A DNA stretch of 64,000 bases. Origin: JALYZC01 sp963725645. Lineage in GTDB: Bacteria; Actinomycetota; Thermoleophilia; Solirubrobacterales; Solirubrobacteraceae. This document shows positions 42,906 through 51,084 of the stretch, one piece after another. The stretch lies in contig CAVRZD010000002.1 in the NCBI GenBank assembly GCA_963725645.1, positions 1,373,772 through 1,437,771 on the forward strand, given 5' to 3'. The position numbers were made by a program, and so were the translations under genes. Numbering within the stretch: position 1 is the first letter of the stretch; every line of letters starts with the position of its first letter. A model generated the notes under the pieces. The model was not told the origin of the DNA and ran no database searches. It saw nothing but the letters and a program-made list of their open reading frames with translations.

Positions 42906-43301
42906 GGGCGCTGCGAGGCCGGCGGCCGCCAGGGCTTCGGCGCTGTCCATGTACTCCACGATTCGCCGGATCTTCCCGTCGTCGATCGTCCACACGTGGG
43001 CGAGCTCCATGGCGAGCGGGAGTCCGCTCTTGGCGCCGTGGCCGGTCATGCGAACCCAGACGAACACTCGGTCCCCGTTTGCGCGGATCTCGAGGGCCTC
43101 GACCCTGAGGTCGGGGTAGGCGTAGAACCAGCCCGCGAAGAACGTCTGGATCGCGGGGAGGCCGCGGTGCGTCGCGGCGTCCGGGTCTCCGCGGGCGTTG
43201 ACGTACTCCCCGTCGTCATGCCAGAGATCCGGTGCGGGCCCCTTCTCCCGGTTGACCCAGTCGTAGCCGGACTGCACCCACCCCTCGATTTCGTGCGTCA
43301 T
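42903..43301 (-). CDS. SnoaL-like (NTF2-fold) protein
   Basis: 132 residues. A single cone-shaped alpha+beta barrel is suggested by GYDWVNREKGPAPDLWHDDG, FFAGWFYAYPDLRVEALEIR and AHVWTIDDGKIRRIVEYMD. The NTF2 fold is used by polyketide cyclases, isomerases and small-molecule-binding proteins; no catalytic dyad can be assigned. ATG 43301 lies close to a GATACT hexamer. One of three SnoaL-like genes within 1.1 kb. Confidence 0.78.
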   Translation of the reverse strand: MTHEIEGWVQSGYDWVNREKGPAPDLWHDDGEYVNARGDPDAATHRGLPAIQTFFAGWFYAYPDLRVEALEIRANGDRVFVWVRMTGHGAKSGLPLAMELAHVWTIDDGKIRRIVEYMDSAEALAAAGLAAP

Positions 43302-43362
43302 GGCGCACCTAGTATCACGCGCCTCGCCGCGCCCGCGAACTTCGTGTATCACTCGACCCACC

Positions 43363-43749
43363 GTGTCCGCGGTCGACCTCGAACAGCTGGCCCGGCGCTT
43401 CTTCGGAGCCTACGGCGACGGCGACCTCGAGACGGTGTCCTCGCTCCTGGCGGAGGATGTCGTGACGTACATCACCAACGCCGACGCCGGCGTCGACCGG
43501 GTCGAGGGACGCGACGGCTTCATGTCGCGACTGCCCGACCTCTCGGGCGCGGAATTGCGCACCGGGATCACCCAGGTCGTCGCGGTCGACGGGGAACGGG
43601 TGATGACGATGATCGAGGTTCAGGCCGAGCGCCAGGGGAGGACGCTGCACAACTTCGCCGCGTTCCTCGCCCGGGTCGCCGACGGGCGCATCGCCGAGCT
43701 CTGGATGGTCGACGCCAAGCCGGCCTACAGCGACGAGTTCTGGTCCTGA
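43363..43749 (+). CDS. SnoaL-like (NTF2-fold) protein
   Basis: 128 residues. LEQLARRFFGAYGDGDLETV, VTYITNADAGVDRVEGRDGF and HNFAAFLARVADGRIAELWM follow the SnoaL pattern, but it is only distantly similar to its neighbour at 42903. The GTG start follows TATCAC at 10 bases. It is divergent from the first copy and overlaps the truncated third copy at its 3' end by 25 bases. Confidence 0.75.
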   Translation: MSAVDLEQLARRFFGAYGDGDLETVSSLLAEDVVTYITNADAGVDRVEGRDGFMSRLPDLSGAELRTGITQVVAVDGERVMTMIEVQAERQGRTLHNFAAFLARVADGRIAELWMVDAKPAYSDEFWS

Positions 43750-43969
43750 CCCTGCAGGCCAACCGCCTCGAGGGCGTGCTCACGATCGATGTACTCGCGT
43801 CCGCGCACGATCTTGCCGTTGCGAAGCGTGTAGACGACCGCGTAGCGAAGCTCCGTCTCGATGCCGCTCGCTCTTGCGCGGCCCGTGACGTGCTGCACCG
43901 CGACGACGCCGTCGTCGCCGACGTCGATCAGCTCCTCGGGGACGTTATCCCCTGTATGGCGAGGTCGCG
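43725..43969 (-). pseudogene. C-terminal half of a SnoaL-like protein (truncated)
   Basis: From about 43954 the minus strand encodes PEELIDVGDDGVVAVQHVTG, RYAVVYTLRNGKIVRGREYI and DREHALEAVGLQ, the last three strands of a SnoaL domain. The first half is missing: the upstream sequence is the thiolase 3' end, and there is no in-frame ATG or GTG. It looks like a leftover of a gene cut off when the thiolase moved next to it. Confidence 0.5.
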
Positions 43970-45193
43970 TCAGACCGCTTCGATGACCGTCGCCAATCCT
44001 TGGCCAACGCCGATGCACAGCGTCGCCAGCCCGTAGCGCAGGCCGCGCTCCCGCAGCTCCCAGGCGAGCGATCCGACCATTCGCGCGCCGCTGCAGCCGA
44101 GCGGGTGGCCGATCGCGATCGCGCCGCCGTTGACATTGAGCTTCTCGTGGGCGACTCCCAGCTCGCGCATGCACGGCAGCACCTGGGCCGCGAACGCCTC
44201 GTTGATCTCGACCAGGTCGATGTCGTCGATCTCCAGGCCCGCGCGCGCGAGCGCCTTCCGGCTGGCGGGAATCGGGCCGACGCCCATGTAGGCCGGGTCG
44301 ACGCCCGCGCCACCGGTCGCCACGATGCGCGCGAGCGGCGCCTTGCCGAGGCGCGCGGCGGCGCGCTCGGAGCCGATCACCAGGCACGCGGCGCCGTCGT
44401 TTATCTGTGACGCGTTGCCGGCGGTCACGGAACCGCCCTCGCGGAACACCGGCTTCAACGATGCGAGCTTCTCCAGCGTCGTGTCGCGCCGCACCCCCTC
44501 GTCGGCCTCGACCAGCACCGTCTCGCCGCGGCGTCCGTTCGACGACGGGGCCTCGATCGGCACGATCTCACGGGCGAACGTGCCGGCGTCCTGCGCCGTG
44601 GCGGCGCGGCGGTGCGACTCGACCGCGAAGGCGTCCTGGTCGGCGCGTGTGACCTCATAGCGTTCGGCGACGTTCTCGGCGGTCTCGCCCATGCCCTCGG
44701 TCGAGTGGCGCTCGGCCATGCGCGCGTTGACGAAGCGCCAGCCGATGGTCGTGTCAGCCGACTCCGGCGCCCCGCGCGGGAAGCCGCGCTCCGGCTTGAG
44801 CTGGACCACCGGCGCACGCGTCATCGACTCGACGCCGCCGGCGAGCAGCAGGTCGGCGTCGCCCGCCCGCACGGCGCGGGAAGCCTGGTTGACGGCCTCC
44901 AGCCCCGACGCGCAGAGGCGGTTCACCGTCACGCCCGGCACCTCGACCGGCAATCCGGCCAGCAGCGCGCCCATGCGCGCGACGTTACGGTTGTCCTCGC
45001 CCGCCTGGTTGGCGTCGCCGAAGTAGACGTCCTCGATCTGGGCGCCGTCGATCCCGTTCCGCTCCACCGCAGAGGCGATGACGTGGGCGGCGAGGTCGTC
45101 GGGGCGCACGCCGGCCAGCGCGCCGCCGTAACGGCCGATCGGCGTGCGGAGCGCGTCGATGACGAGCGCGTCGGTCGGAGGCTGCCCGGTCAC
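43970..45193 (-). CDS. Acetyl-CoA C-acyltransferase (thiolase), PaaJ/PcaF-like
   Basis: About 407 residues. The nucleophilic Cys is in VNRLCASGLEAV; NGGAIAIGHPLGCSGAR carries the catalytic His and LATLCIGVGQGLA the second Cys. ALVIDALRTPIGRYGGALAG is the N-terminal signature. It cleaves or forms 3-ketoacyl-CoA. The sequence style (RNVARMGALLAGLP) is that of beta-ketoadipyl-CoA/acetyl-CoA thiolases. It could serve the hydroxyacyl-CoA dehydrogenase operon just downstream. GTG 45193 is 7 bases after TACCCT. Confidence 0.92.
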   Translation of the reverse strand: MTGQPPTDALVIDALRTPIGRYGGALAGVRPDDLAAHVIASAVERNGIDGAQIEDVYFGDANQAGEDNRNVARMGALLAGLPVEVPGVTVNRLCASGLEAVNQASRAVRAGDADLLLAGGVESMTRAPVVQLKPERGFPRGAPESADTTIGWRFVNARMAERHSTEGMGETAENVAERYEVTRADQDAFAVESHRRAATAQDAGTFAREIVPIEAPSSNGRRGETVLVEADEGVRRDTTLEKLASLKPVFREGGSVTAGNASQINDGAACLVIGSERAAARLGKAPLARIVATGGAGVDPAYMGVGPIPASRKALARAGLEIDDIDLVEINEAFAAQVLPCMRELGVAHEKLNVNGGAIAIGHPLGCSGARMVGSLAWELRERGLRYGLATLCIGVGQGLATVIEAV

Positions 45194-45200
45194 GGACGCG

Positions 45201-45210
45201 AGGGTACACT
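45201..45210. promoter_or_regulatory. Overlapping divergent -10 hexamers (thiolase / small membrane protein)
   Basis: AGGGTACACT holds TACCCT on the minus strand (45206-45201, 7 bases to GTG 45193) and TACACT on the plus strand (45205-45210, 7 bases to ATG 45218). Start codons are 24 bases apart. Confidence 0.5.
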
Positions 45211-45217
45211 CGCGGCG

Positions 45218-45619
45218 ATGGACCCGTTCGCCCTGATCATGCTGGGCATCGTGGTGGCGCTGATCGTGTTCGTGCTCCTGCTCGGGCGATACCACCCGAA
45301 GTCGGGCTCCGACGTGCTGCGGTGGCAGCCGACCCGCTCGCCGGAGCTGGAGGTGCAGAACGAGGTCGACGACCTCGAGCAGATGCTGGAGGCCACCAAC
45401 CGCCGCCGCCGTGCGCGCGGCGAGCCCGAGCTCACCGAGGCCGGCCTGCGCGACCAGGTCGCCGAGGACGTGCGGGCCGCACAGGAGCGCCGCGAGACCT
45501 ACCTCGCGCAGGAGGACATCCGCCAGATGCTCGAGGCCACGAACGAGAAGCGGCGCCGCCGCGGCGAGCCGGAGCTGACCGAGGCGGAGCTGCGCGCCGA
45601 CGTGGAGAGGAACACCTAG
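45218..45619 (+). CDS. Membrane-anchored protein with internal tandem repeat
   Basis: 133 residues. One N-terminal helix (ALIMLGIVVALIVFVLLLG) anchors it. The cytosolic part carries two copies of a ~31-residue helical unit: LEQMLEATNRRRRARGEPEL and IRQMLEATNEKRRRRGEPEL, each followed by TEA-L-R. The repeats are nearly identical, implying a recent duplication. No known domain was recognised; basic patches could bind nucleic acid or lipid head groups. Confidence 0.7.
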   Translation: MDPFALIMLGIVVALIVFVLLLGRYHPKSGSDVLRWQPTRSPELEVQNEVDDLEQMLEATNRRRRARGEPELTEAGLRDQVAEDVRAAQERRETYLAQEDIRQMLEATNEKRRRRGEPELTEAELRADVERNT

Positions 45620-45630
45620 CTCTGGCGCGG

Positions 45631-46119
45631 GTGCTGATCGTCGGCTGCGGGTGCCGCGGCCGCGAGCTGGCGCGCTCCCTACGCGCAGACGGCCACGCCG
45701 TGCGCGGGACGACCCGCGACCCCGGCGCGTGCGCCGCGCTCGATGCCGACGGGATCGAGCCGTGGGTGGCCGACCCCGACCGCGTGGGCACCCTCGCCCC
45801 GGCGCTGGAGAGCGTGGCCGTCGTGTGCTGGCTGCTGGGCGGCGCCGACGGCGAGCCGGGCGCGCTCGCGGAGCTCCACGGGCCCCGTCTGCGCGCGTTC
45901 TGCGAGCACGTCGTCGACACGCCGGTGCGCGGGATCGTCTACGAGGCCGCGGGGACGGTCCCCGAAGTGCTGCTCGCCGGCGGCGCCGACGTCGCGCGCG
46001 AGGCGGCGCGAACCTGGGCGATTCCATTGCGAATCCTGGACGTGGACCCCGCCGATCGGAGACAATGGCTCGGGGCCGCAGCCGGTGCCGTTCGCGAGCT
46101 CCTCGACGCGCCCCGGTGA
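45631..46119 (+). CDS. Rossmann-fold NAD(P)-binding protein
   Basis: About 162 residues. VLIVGCGCRGRELARSLRAD is a GxGxxG dinucleotide site and HAVRGTTRDPGACAAL follows as strand 2. The chain is shorter than typical epimerases and the SDR Tyr-x3-Lys is missing; GIVYEAAGTVPEVLLAGGAD occupies that place. It probably binds NADP without classical SDR chemistry. GTG 45631 was preferred; CTG 45622 is upstream in frame. Confidence 0.65.
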   Translation: MLIVGCGCRGRELARSLRADGHAVRGTTRDPGACAALDADGIEPWVADPDRVGTLAPALESVAVVCWLLGGADGEPGALAELHGPRLRAFCEHVVDTPVRGIVYEAAGTVPEVLLAGGADVAREAARTWAIPLRILDVDPADRRQWLGAAAGAVRELLDAPR

Positions 46120-46134
46120 TCCCGGACCCTGCGC

Positions 46135-46140
46135 TACACT
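46135..46140 (+). promoter_or_regulatory. Putative -10 hexamer of the rhodanese gene
   Basis: TACACT, about 48 bases before GTG 46189. Here the mRNA would have a leader with an AGGAGG Shine-Dalgarno (46177-46182). Confidence 0.4.
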
Positions 46141-46188
46141 CGCTAAACACCACAAAGTCGACAAGGATTTACCCCAGGAGGATTGCCC

Positions 46189-47031
46189 GTGGCTGACTAC
46201 GCGAAGGACGTACTCGTCGACACGCAGTGGCTCGAGGATCATCTCGACGACGATTCGATCCGCATCGTCGAGGTCGACGAGAACCCGGCGCTCTACGCCG
46301 AGGCGCACATCCCGGGCGCGATCGGACTCGACTGGCAGAAGGATCTCCAGGACCAGGTAAAGCGCGACTTCCTCGGCCCCGAGGCGTTCGGCGAGCTGTT
46401 CGGCTCGCGGGGGGTCTCCAACGACCACCTGATCGTGCTCTACGGCGACCGCAACAACTGGTTCGCGGCCTACACCTACTGGTACCTCAACTACTACGGG
46501 CACGACAACGTCAGGCTGCTCAACGGTCCACGCGAGAAGTGGATCGGCGAGGGCCGCGCGACGACCGCCGACGCGCCGTCGCATCCGGCCGCGACGTTCA
46601 ACGCGCAGCCGGGCGACGACACGATTCGCGCGAAGCGCGACGAGGTTCGCGAGGCGCTCGACAAGCAGACCAGGCTCGTCGACGTTCGCTCGCCGCAGGA
46701 ATACTCGGGCGAGCTGATCGCGATGGCCGGATACGAGAACGAGGGCGCGCAGCGCTCCGGCCACATCCCGGGCGCGGCCTCGATCCCGTGGGCCCAGGCG
46801 GTCAACGACGACGGCACCTTCAAGTCCGCCGACGAGCTGCAGGAGCTCTACGGCGGCAAGGGCGTGCTCAACGGCGAGCCGATCATCGCCTACTGCCGGA
46901 TCGGCGAGCGCTCGGCGCACACCTGGTTCGTGCTGCATGAGCTGCTCGGGCGCGACGACGTCAAGAACTACGACGGCTCGTGGACGGAGTGGGGGAACCT
47001 CGTGGCGGTGCCGATCGAGAAGGACGTCTAG
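46189..47031 (+). CDS. sseA: Two-domain sulfurtransferase (rhodanese)
   Basis: 280 residues, two rhodanese domains. The first is inactive in form (AEAHIPGAIGLDWQKDLQD); the second has active-site Cys236 in IAYCRIGERSAHTW. It transfers sulfur from thiosulfate or 3-mercaptopyruvate to thiol acceptors in the cytosol. The six-residue loop CRIGER is of the thiosulfate type. GTG 46189 is at ideal distance from AGGAGG; the TTG at 46183 touches it and is unlikely. A stem-loop terminator follows. Confidence 0.92.
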   Translation: MADYAKDVLVDTQWLEDHLDDDSIRIVEVDENPALYAEAHIPGAIGLDWQKDLQDQVKRDFLGPEAFGELFGSRGVSNDHLIVLYGDRNNWFAAYTYWYLNYYGHDNVRLLNGPREKWIGEGRATTADAPSHPAATFNAQPGDDTIRAKRDEVREALDKQTRLVDVRSPQEYSGELIAMAGYENEGAQRSGHIPGAASIPWAQAVNDDGTFKSADELQELYGGKGVLNGEPIIAYCRIGERSAHTWFVLHELLGRDDVKNYDGSWTEWGNLVAVPIEKDV

Positions 47032-47065
47032 CGGAGGACCTCCGCGGCACCCGATTCTCAGCTCT

Positions 47066-47091
47066 GAGGGGCGGTTGGGAGGCCGCCCCTC
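47066..47091 (+). terminator. Rho-independent-like terminator after sseA
   Basis: GAGGGGCGG (47066-47074) pairs perfectly with CCGCCCCTC (47083-47091) around an 8-base loop; a short T-containing tail (GGTCGTTCT) follows. It separates sseA from pncA. Confidence 0.6.
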
Positions 47092-47099
47092 GGTCGTTC

Positions 47100-47105
47100 T
47101 AGACT
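47100..47105 (+). promoter_or_regulatory. Putative -10 hexamer of pncA
   Basis: TAGACT with a 6-base spacer to GTG 47112, so the transcript would begin at the start codon. It lies directly behind the sseA terminator. Confidence 0.55.
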
Positions 47106-47111
47106 CGAAGC

Positions 47112-47654
47112 GTGGCTCGTGAGGCGCTGATCATCGTGGACGTCCAGAACGACTTCTGCCCCGGGGGAGCACTGGCGGTCGAGGACGGCGACGCGGTGAT
47201 CGGACCACTGAACCGCATGGCCGGTGACCACGACGTCGTGGTGGCCACCCGGGACTGGCACCCGGCCGACCATCATTCGTTCAGCGAGCGGGGAGGGCCC
47301 TGGCCCGAGCACTGCGTGCAGGGTTCGCCGGGCGCGGAGCTGCACCCGTTGCTCGAGCGCGAGCGCATCGACATCTTCGTCGATGCCGGCGACACCCCGG
47401 AGGCCGAGGGGTTCGACAAGTTCGAGGGCACCGGCCTCGAGGATCGCCTGCGCGAGCGGGGGGTCGAGCGCGTCCACGTTGGCGGCCTCGCGCTGGACTA
47501 CTGCGTCAAGCGCACGGCGCTCGGCGCGCGCCGGCGTGGCTTCGACACCGTCGTGCACCTCGACGCCACCCGCGCGGTCGACGTGGAGTCCGGCGACGGC
47601 GAGCGCGCGATCGCCGAGCTGCGCGCGGCGGGCGTCGACGTCGTCGAGCGCTAG
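47112..47654 (+). CDS. pncA: Nicotinamidase
   Basis: 180 residues of the isochorismatase fold. D10 in IIVDVQNDFCPGG, K103 in GFDKFEGTGLED and C131 in ALDYCVKRTA form the catalytic triad; the metal site is DWHPADHH (D48, H50, H54) with H67. It hydrolyses nicotinamide to nicotinate for NAD salvage. The stop codon overlaps the convergent Nudix gene by 4 bases. Confidence 0.93.
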   Translation: MAREALIIVDVQNDFCPGGALAVEDGDAVIGPLNRMAGDHDVVVATRDWHPADHHSFSERGGPWPEHCVQGSPGAELHPLLERERIDIFVDAGDTPEAEGFDKFEGTGLEDRLRERGVERVHVGGLALDYCVKRTALGARRRGFDTVVHLDATRAVDVESGDGERAIAELRAAGVDVVER

Positions 47655-48226
47655 TCGATCCCGTCGAGGCGCTCGAGCAGGTCCGCGAGGATCCGCGCCG
47701 TCGCGCCCCAGATGAGCTGGTCGCCGACCTCGAAGACGTCGGTGCGGAAGGGCACGCCGCGGCGGATCAGCCGCTTGCGCTGGTACCCCGACCGCAGGTC
47801 GCGCAGGGACAGCTCCAGCACCTCGGCGACCTCGGCCGCGCTCGGCTTCCAGCGGCGGCCGGGCTCGATCAGCCCGACGAACGGGTAGACGGCGTAGTTC
47901 GTTGCGATCGTCGGCGTCGGCGTCAGCGCGCCCACGATGTCGACCGCCCCGCGGGGCAACCCGATCTCCTCCTCTGCCTCGCGCAGCGCCGTGTCGCGCA
48001 GATCCTCCTCGCCCTCCTCGATGTCCTGGCGGCCGCCGGGAAAGGAGATCTCGCCGGCGTGCCGCCGCAGGTCGTCGCGGCGGCGCGTGAACACGGCGTG
48101 CAGCTCGCCGTCCAGCACGTACAGCGGGACCAGCACGGCGGCGTCGATGCGGCCGTGCACGTCGAGGTCCGCCGCCTCCGCGGGGTCGAGGAGGCGCGGC
48201 CGCAGCGCGTCGATGGTGACGGCCAC
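47651..48226 (-). CDS. Nudix hydrolase, CoA pyrophosphatase (NudL) type
   Basis: 191 residues. A full Nudix box starts at GGRQDIEEGEEDLRDTALRE and ends AEEEIGL. The upstream HAVFTRRRDDLRRHAGEISF contains the L-RRHAGEISFPGG pattern of the UPF0035 / CoA-diphosphatase group. It cleaves CoA and derivatives to phosphopantetheine and 3',5'-ADP with Mg2+ or Mn2+. The GTG start at 48226 lies 12 bases after TATAGC. Confidence 0.88.
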   Translation of the reverse strand: MAVTIDALRPRLLDPAEAADLDVHGRIDAAVLVPLYVLDGELHAVFTRRRDDLRRHAGEISFPGGRQDIEEGEEDLRDTALREAEEEIGLPRGAVDIVGALTPTPTIATNYAVYPFVGLIEPGRRWKPSAAEVAEVLELSLRDLRSGYQRKRLIRRGVPFRTDVFEVGDQLIWGATARILADLLERLDGID

Positions 48227-48239
48227 CCCGGGCGTGGCG

Positions 48240-48647
48240 CTATACCGGGCTGACGATCTCGACGCGCTCGTCGAACATGACCTCGCCGTCGAGCGTGCGG
48301 TGGACCGGGCACTTCGCGGCGATCACCATGAGGCGGTCGACCTGCTCCTGCGTCAGCGCATCGGGGAGGCGGACGACGAGCGAGAAGCGCGTCGGACACC
48401 CGCGTTCCGCGGGTGAGTACTCGCAGTCCACCTCGACCGGGCCGACGTCCCAACCCTTGCGGTCGGCGTACATCTCCAGCGTGATCGCCGTGCACGAGGC
48501 GAGCGAGGCGGCCAGGTACTCCTGCGGGCTCGGCGCCGTGTCGTCACCCCCGGACTCGCGCGGCTCGTCGGAGCTCACGATGTGGTCGCGGACCTTGAGG
48601 TCGTGCTGGTAGGTGCCCGTGCGGCGGCGGCGTGCGGTGGCTTTCAT
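48240..48647 (-). CDS. OsmC/Ohr-family peroxiredoxin-like protein
   Basis: 135 residues. Redox Cys52 in SLASCTAITLEMYADRKGW and Cys113 in AAKCPVHRTL have family spacing. These proteins reduce organic hydroperoxides as tight dimers, usually with lipoyl-type reductants. TYQHDLKVRDHIVSSDEP at the start is typical of the OsmC (YhfA-like) branch. An AAGGA element precedes the ATG, and TACGAT at 48684-48689 may be its -10. It is followed 13 bases later by the Nudix gene. Confidence 0.9.
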   Translation of the reverse strand: MKATARRRRTGTYQHDLKVRDHIVSSDEPRESGGDDTAPSPQEYLAASLASCTAITLEMYADRKGWDVGPVEVDCEYSPAERGCPTRFSLVVRLPDALTQEQVDRLMVIAAKCPVHRTLDGEVMFDERVEIVSPV

Positions 48648-48713
48648 TTCCGTCCTTGTGCGGTCCGGGGATGCTTCGCTCACATCGTACTCCGGGCCGC
48701 CATCCGGCCGGCC

Positions 48714-49985
48714 CTATTCCTCGTCGAGCGGATTGAACAGCAGGCCCGTCGGGACCTTGGGGTGAAAGAAGGTGGACTTCGGCGGCATGTTCTCGCCGCT
48801 GGCCGCGATTGCGCGCACCTGCTCGATCGGCGTGCCGCGCATGAAGAAGGCCGCGTCGTACTCGCCGCTGCGCACCAGCGCCAGCGCCTCGTCGTCGTCG
48901 CGCGCGTAGCCGAGGCCGTCGAGGTGGTCGATCGCCTCGTCGTCCATGCCGAGCGCGCCCTTGAGCAGCAGCGCCTCGAGCACGGCCGTGTCGAGGTGGC
49001 GGTAGGCGTCCGAGTGGCCCTCGAGCGCCGCGTCCGCGATCGCCTGGTCGCGCAGCGTCAGCCGGAACGCGCGCTGGGAGTGCGAGTCGATGTAGCCGAG
49101 CTGGAGGGGTCCGGTCCCGTCCGGCGGCGGCAGCGCCTCGGGCTCGATCTCCTCGAGCTCGAAGTCCCGGCGCAGCGCGGTCGCGAGCGCCTCCTGCGCG
49201 GCCGGGTCCAGCCCGCGGACGAGCCGGTGGGTGGGGAGCACCGAGAGCCCGGGGTCCTCGAGCGCCACGAGGCACATCAGCACGTACCGGTGCGGGCCCT
49301 CGCCGCCGACCTCGTCGGCGTACACGCGGGCGGTCTCGTAGCGGTGGTGCCCGTCGGCGATCAGGAGCTCGGCGTCGGCGAGCGTCCGCTCGACGATGCC
49401 CATCGCCCTCGGGTCGGACACCCGCCACAGGCGATGGACCGTTCCCTGCGCGTCGGTCAGCTCGCCGAAGGGCTCGCCCTCCCGGCCGGTCTCCAGCGCC
49501 TCGCGCGCCGTGCCGGAGGGGTCGGGGTAGAGGGAGAAGATCGGGGAGAGGTTGGTCTTCGTTGCGCGCGTCAGGCGCAGGCGGTCCTCGCGCGGGCCGG
49601 GGTGCGTGCGCTCGTGCGGGCGGATCGTCCCCGGCCCGTACTCCTGCACGCGCACGCGCGCCAGGAACCCCCGGCGCACGTGCCGGGCGCCGTCGGGCGT
49701 GCGGTACTCCTGCACCAGCTCCCACAGCGCGGGCGCGTCGTCCCGCACGACGGCGCCGGCGGAGCGCCACGATTCGAGCAGGTGCGCCGCGCGTTCGTAG
49801 GGGTCGCCGCCTTCTCGCGCCGGTACGGGCAGGTCGATGTGCACGACGTTGTAGGGCGAGCGCGCGGCGAGGGCCTCGCGCTGCTCGGGGTCGATCACGT
49901 CGTACGGCGGCGCGGCCACGTAGTCCAGCTGCCCGGTGACGTCCAGGTCGTAGTGGAGGGCGCGCAGCGGCTGGACGTCGGCCAT
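48714..49985 (-). CDS. DUF1015 family protein
   Basis: 423 residues. Family blocks are PLRALHYDL at the start, AAPPYDVIDPEQREAL, LLIADGHHRYETARVY in the centre and ENMPPKSTFFHPKVPTGLLF near the end. DUF1015 proteins are widespread and uncharacterised biochemically to a reliable degree; the conserved DGHHRY and PKSTFF motifs suggest a phosphate- or nucleotide-handling site. Single gene; ATG 10 bases after TAGCCT. Confidence 0.88.
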   Translation of the reverse strand: MADVQPLRALHYDLDVTGQLDYVAAPPYDVIDPEQREALAARSPYNVVHIDLPVPAREGGDPYERAAHLLESWRSAGAVVRDDAPALWELVQEYRTPDGARHVRRGFLARVRVQEYGPGTIRPHERTHPGPREDRLRLTRATKTNLSPIFSLYPDPSGTAREALETGREGEPFGELTDAQGTVHRLWRVSDPRAMGIVERTLADAELLIADGHHRYETARVYADEVGGEGPHRYVLMCLVALEDPGLSVLPTHRLVRGLDPAAQEALATALRRDFELEEIEPEALPPPDGTGPLQLGYIDSHSQRAFRLTLRDQAIADAALEGHSDAYRHLDTAVLEALLLKGALGMDDEAIDHLDGLGYARDDDEALALVRSGEYDAAFFMRGTPIEQVRAIAASGENMPPKSTFFHPKVPTGLLFNPLDEE

Positions 49986-49995
49986 GGGCGCGGGG

Positions 49996-50001
49996 AGGCT
50001 A
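49996..50001 (-). promoter_or_regulatory. Putative -10 hexamer of the DUF1015 gene
   Basis: TAGCCT on the minus strand, 10-base spacer to ATG 49985. Confidence 0.4.
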
Positions 50002-50073
50002 CAACGGTCGTCGATCGGCCGCGTGAATCCGCCCTGTCGCAGCGGGCGCCGGCGACGGCGCGACAGGAACGCC

Positions 50074-50079
50074 TAATAT
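50074..50079 (+). promoter_or_regulatory. Putative -10 hexamer of the yeeE-like operon
   Basis: TAATAT, 41 bases before GTG 50121; the leader carries AAGGAGG at 50109-50115. Confidence 0.4.
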
Positions 50080-50120
50080 TTGGGTGGCATTTGGGCATTT
50101 CCGATTCGAAGGAGGCGGCC

Positions 50121-50582
50121 GTGCTTCACGATCAGCTCGCTTGGTATGTCGGTGGGCCGGTGCTCGGCCTCTGCGTGGTCGCGATCCGCGCGCTGCTGGG
50201 AGAGCGCCTCGGCGTCACCGGCGGCTATTCGTCGTTCGTCGAATCGGTGTCGGCCCGGCGCCTCGGGCTCGACTGGCGCGGCTTCCTCCTGCTCGGCTTG
50301 ATCGCGGGCGCGGCGGTGTACGCCGTGATCGCCGGTGGCCCGGACTTCCACGGCTACGGCTGGCTGACGTCCACGTTCACCGGCGACAGCCGCTTCCTCG
50401 TCGCGCCGATCCTCGTCGTCAGCGGCGTGCTCATCGGCGTCGGGGCGCGGATCGCCAGCGGCTGCACCGCGGGCAACGGTCTGAGCGGTAGCGCGACCGG
50501 CTCGCTGGCGAGCCTGGCCGCGACGGCGACGTTCTTCGCCACCGCGATCGGCGTCAGCTTCCTGACCGAGGCGGTGATCTGA
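50121..50582 (+). CDS. YeeE/YedE (sulfur transport) family protein, first half
   Basis: 153 residues and four or five helices. GVGARIASGCTAGNGLSGSA holds the conserved Cys of the thiosulfate channel TsuA/YeeE family. In split systems (PmpA/PmpB-like) two short proteins together make the full transporter. SD AAGGAGG precedes the GTG. The partner gene starts immediately at the stop codon. Confidence 0.82.
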   Translation: MLHDQLAWYVGGPVLGLCVVAIRALLGERLGVTGGYSSFVESVSARRLGLDWRGFLLLGLIAGAAVYAVIAGGPDFHGYGWLTSTFTGDSRFLVAPILVVSGVLIGVGARIASGCTAGNGLSGSATGSLASLAATATFFATAIGVSFLTEAVI

Positions 50583-51047
50583 GTGCGCACGCGAATCCCG
50601 GCTCTCGCGGTCGGTCTGGTCTTCGGCGTGACGCTGTCGTGGACGGGCCTGTCGAGCCCGAACGTGATCCGCGACGCCCTGCTGTTCAAGTCGGCCTACC
50701 TGTTCCTGTTCTTCGGGTCTGCACTCGCGACCGCGTTCGTCGGCCTGCGAATCCTCCGGGCACGGCGCGAGCGTGCGCTGCTGGTCGACCGACCGGTGGG
50801 CTGGACGGTGCAACGCCCGCAGCGGCACCACATCGTCGGCGGCCTGCTCTTCGGCACGGGCTGGGCGATCGCGGACGCCTGCCCCGGGCCGATCGCCACG
50901 CAGCTCGGCCAGGGCATCTGGTGGAGCGTCTTCACGATCGCGGGGCTCGTGACCGGCGTCGCGATCTACCTACGTGGCCGGGAACAGGCCGTCCGGGCCC
51001 GCGAGGCCGACGCGCCACCGGCGGAGCCGAGCCTGGTCACCGGCTAG
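50583..51047 (+). CDS. YeeE/YedE family protein, second half
   Basis: 154 residues, four helices. FGTGWAIADACPGPIATQLG carries the second conserved Cys motif. GTG 50583 directly follows the TGA of the first half, so both are made from one mRNA in equal amounts. Expected role: uptake of thiosulfate or a related sulfur species; a link to the rhodanese at 46189 is possible but the genes are not adjacent. Confidence 0.82.
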   Translation: MRTRIPALAVGLVFGVTLSWTGLSSPNVIRDALLFKSAYLFLFFGSALATAFVGLRILRARRERALLVDRPVGWTVQRPQRHHIVGGLLFGTGWAIADACPGPIATQLGQGIWWSVFTIAGLVTGVAIYLRGREQAVRAREADAPPAEPSLVTG

Positions 51048-51084
51048 AGCAGGCTGATCAGCATCGAGCGCTGAGCACTCGCCG

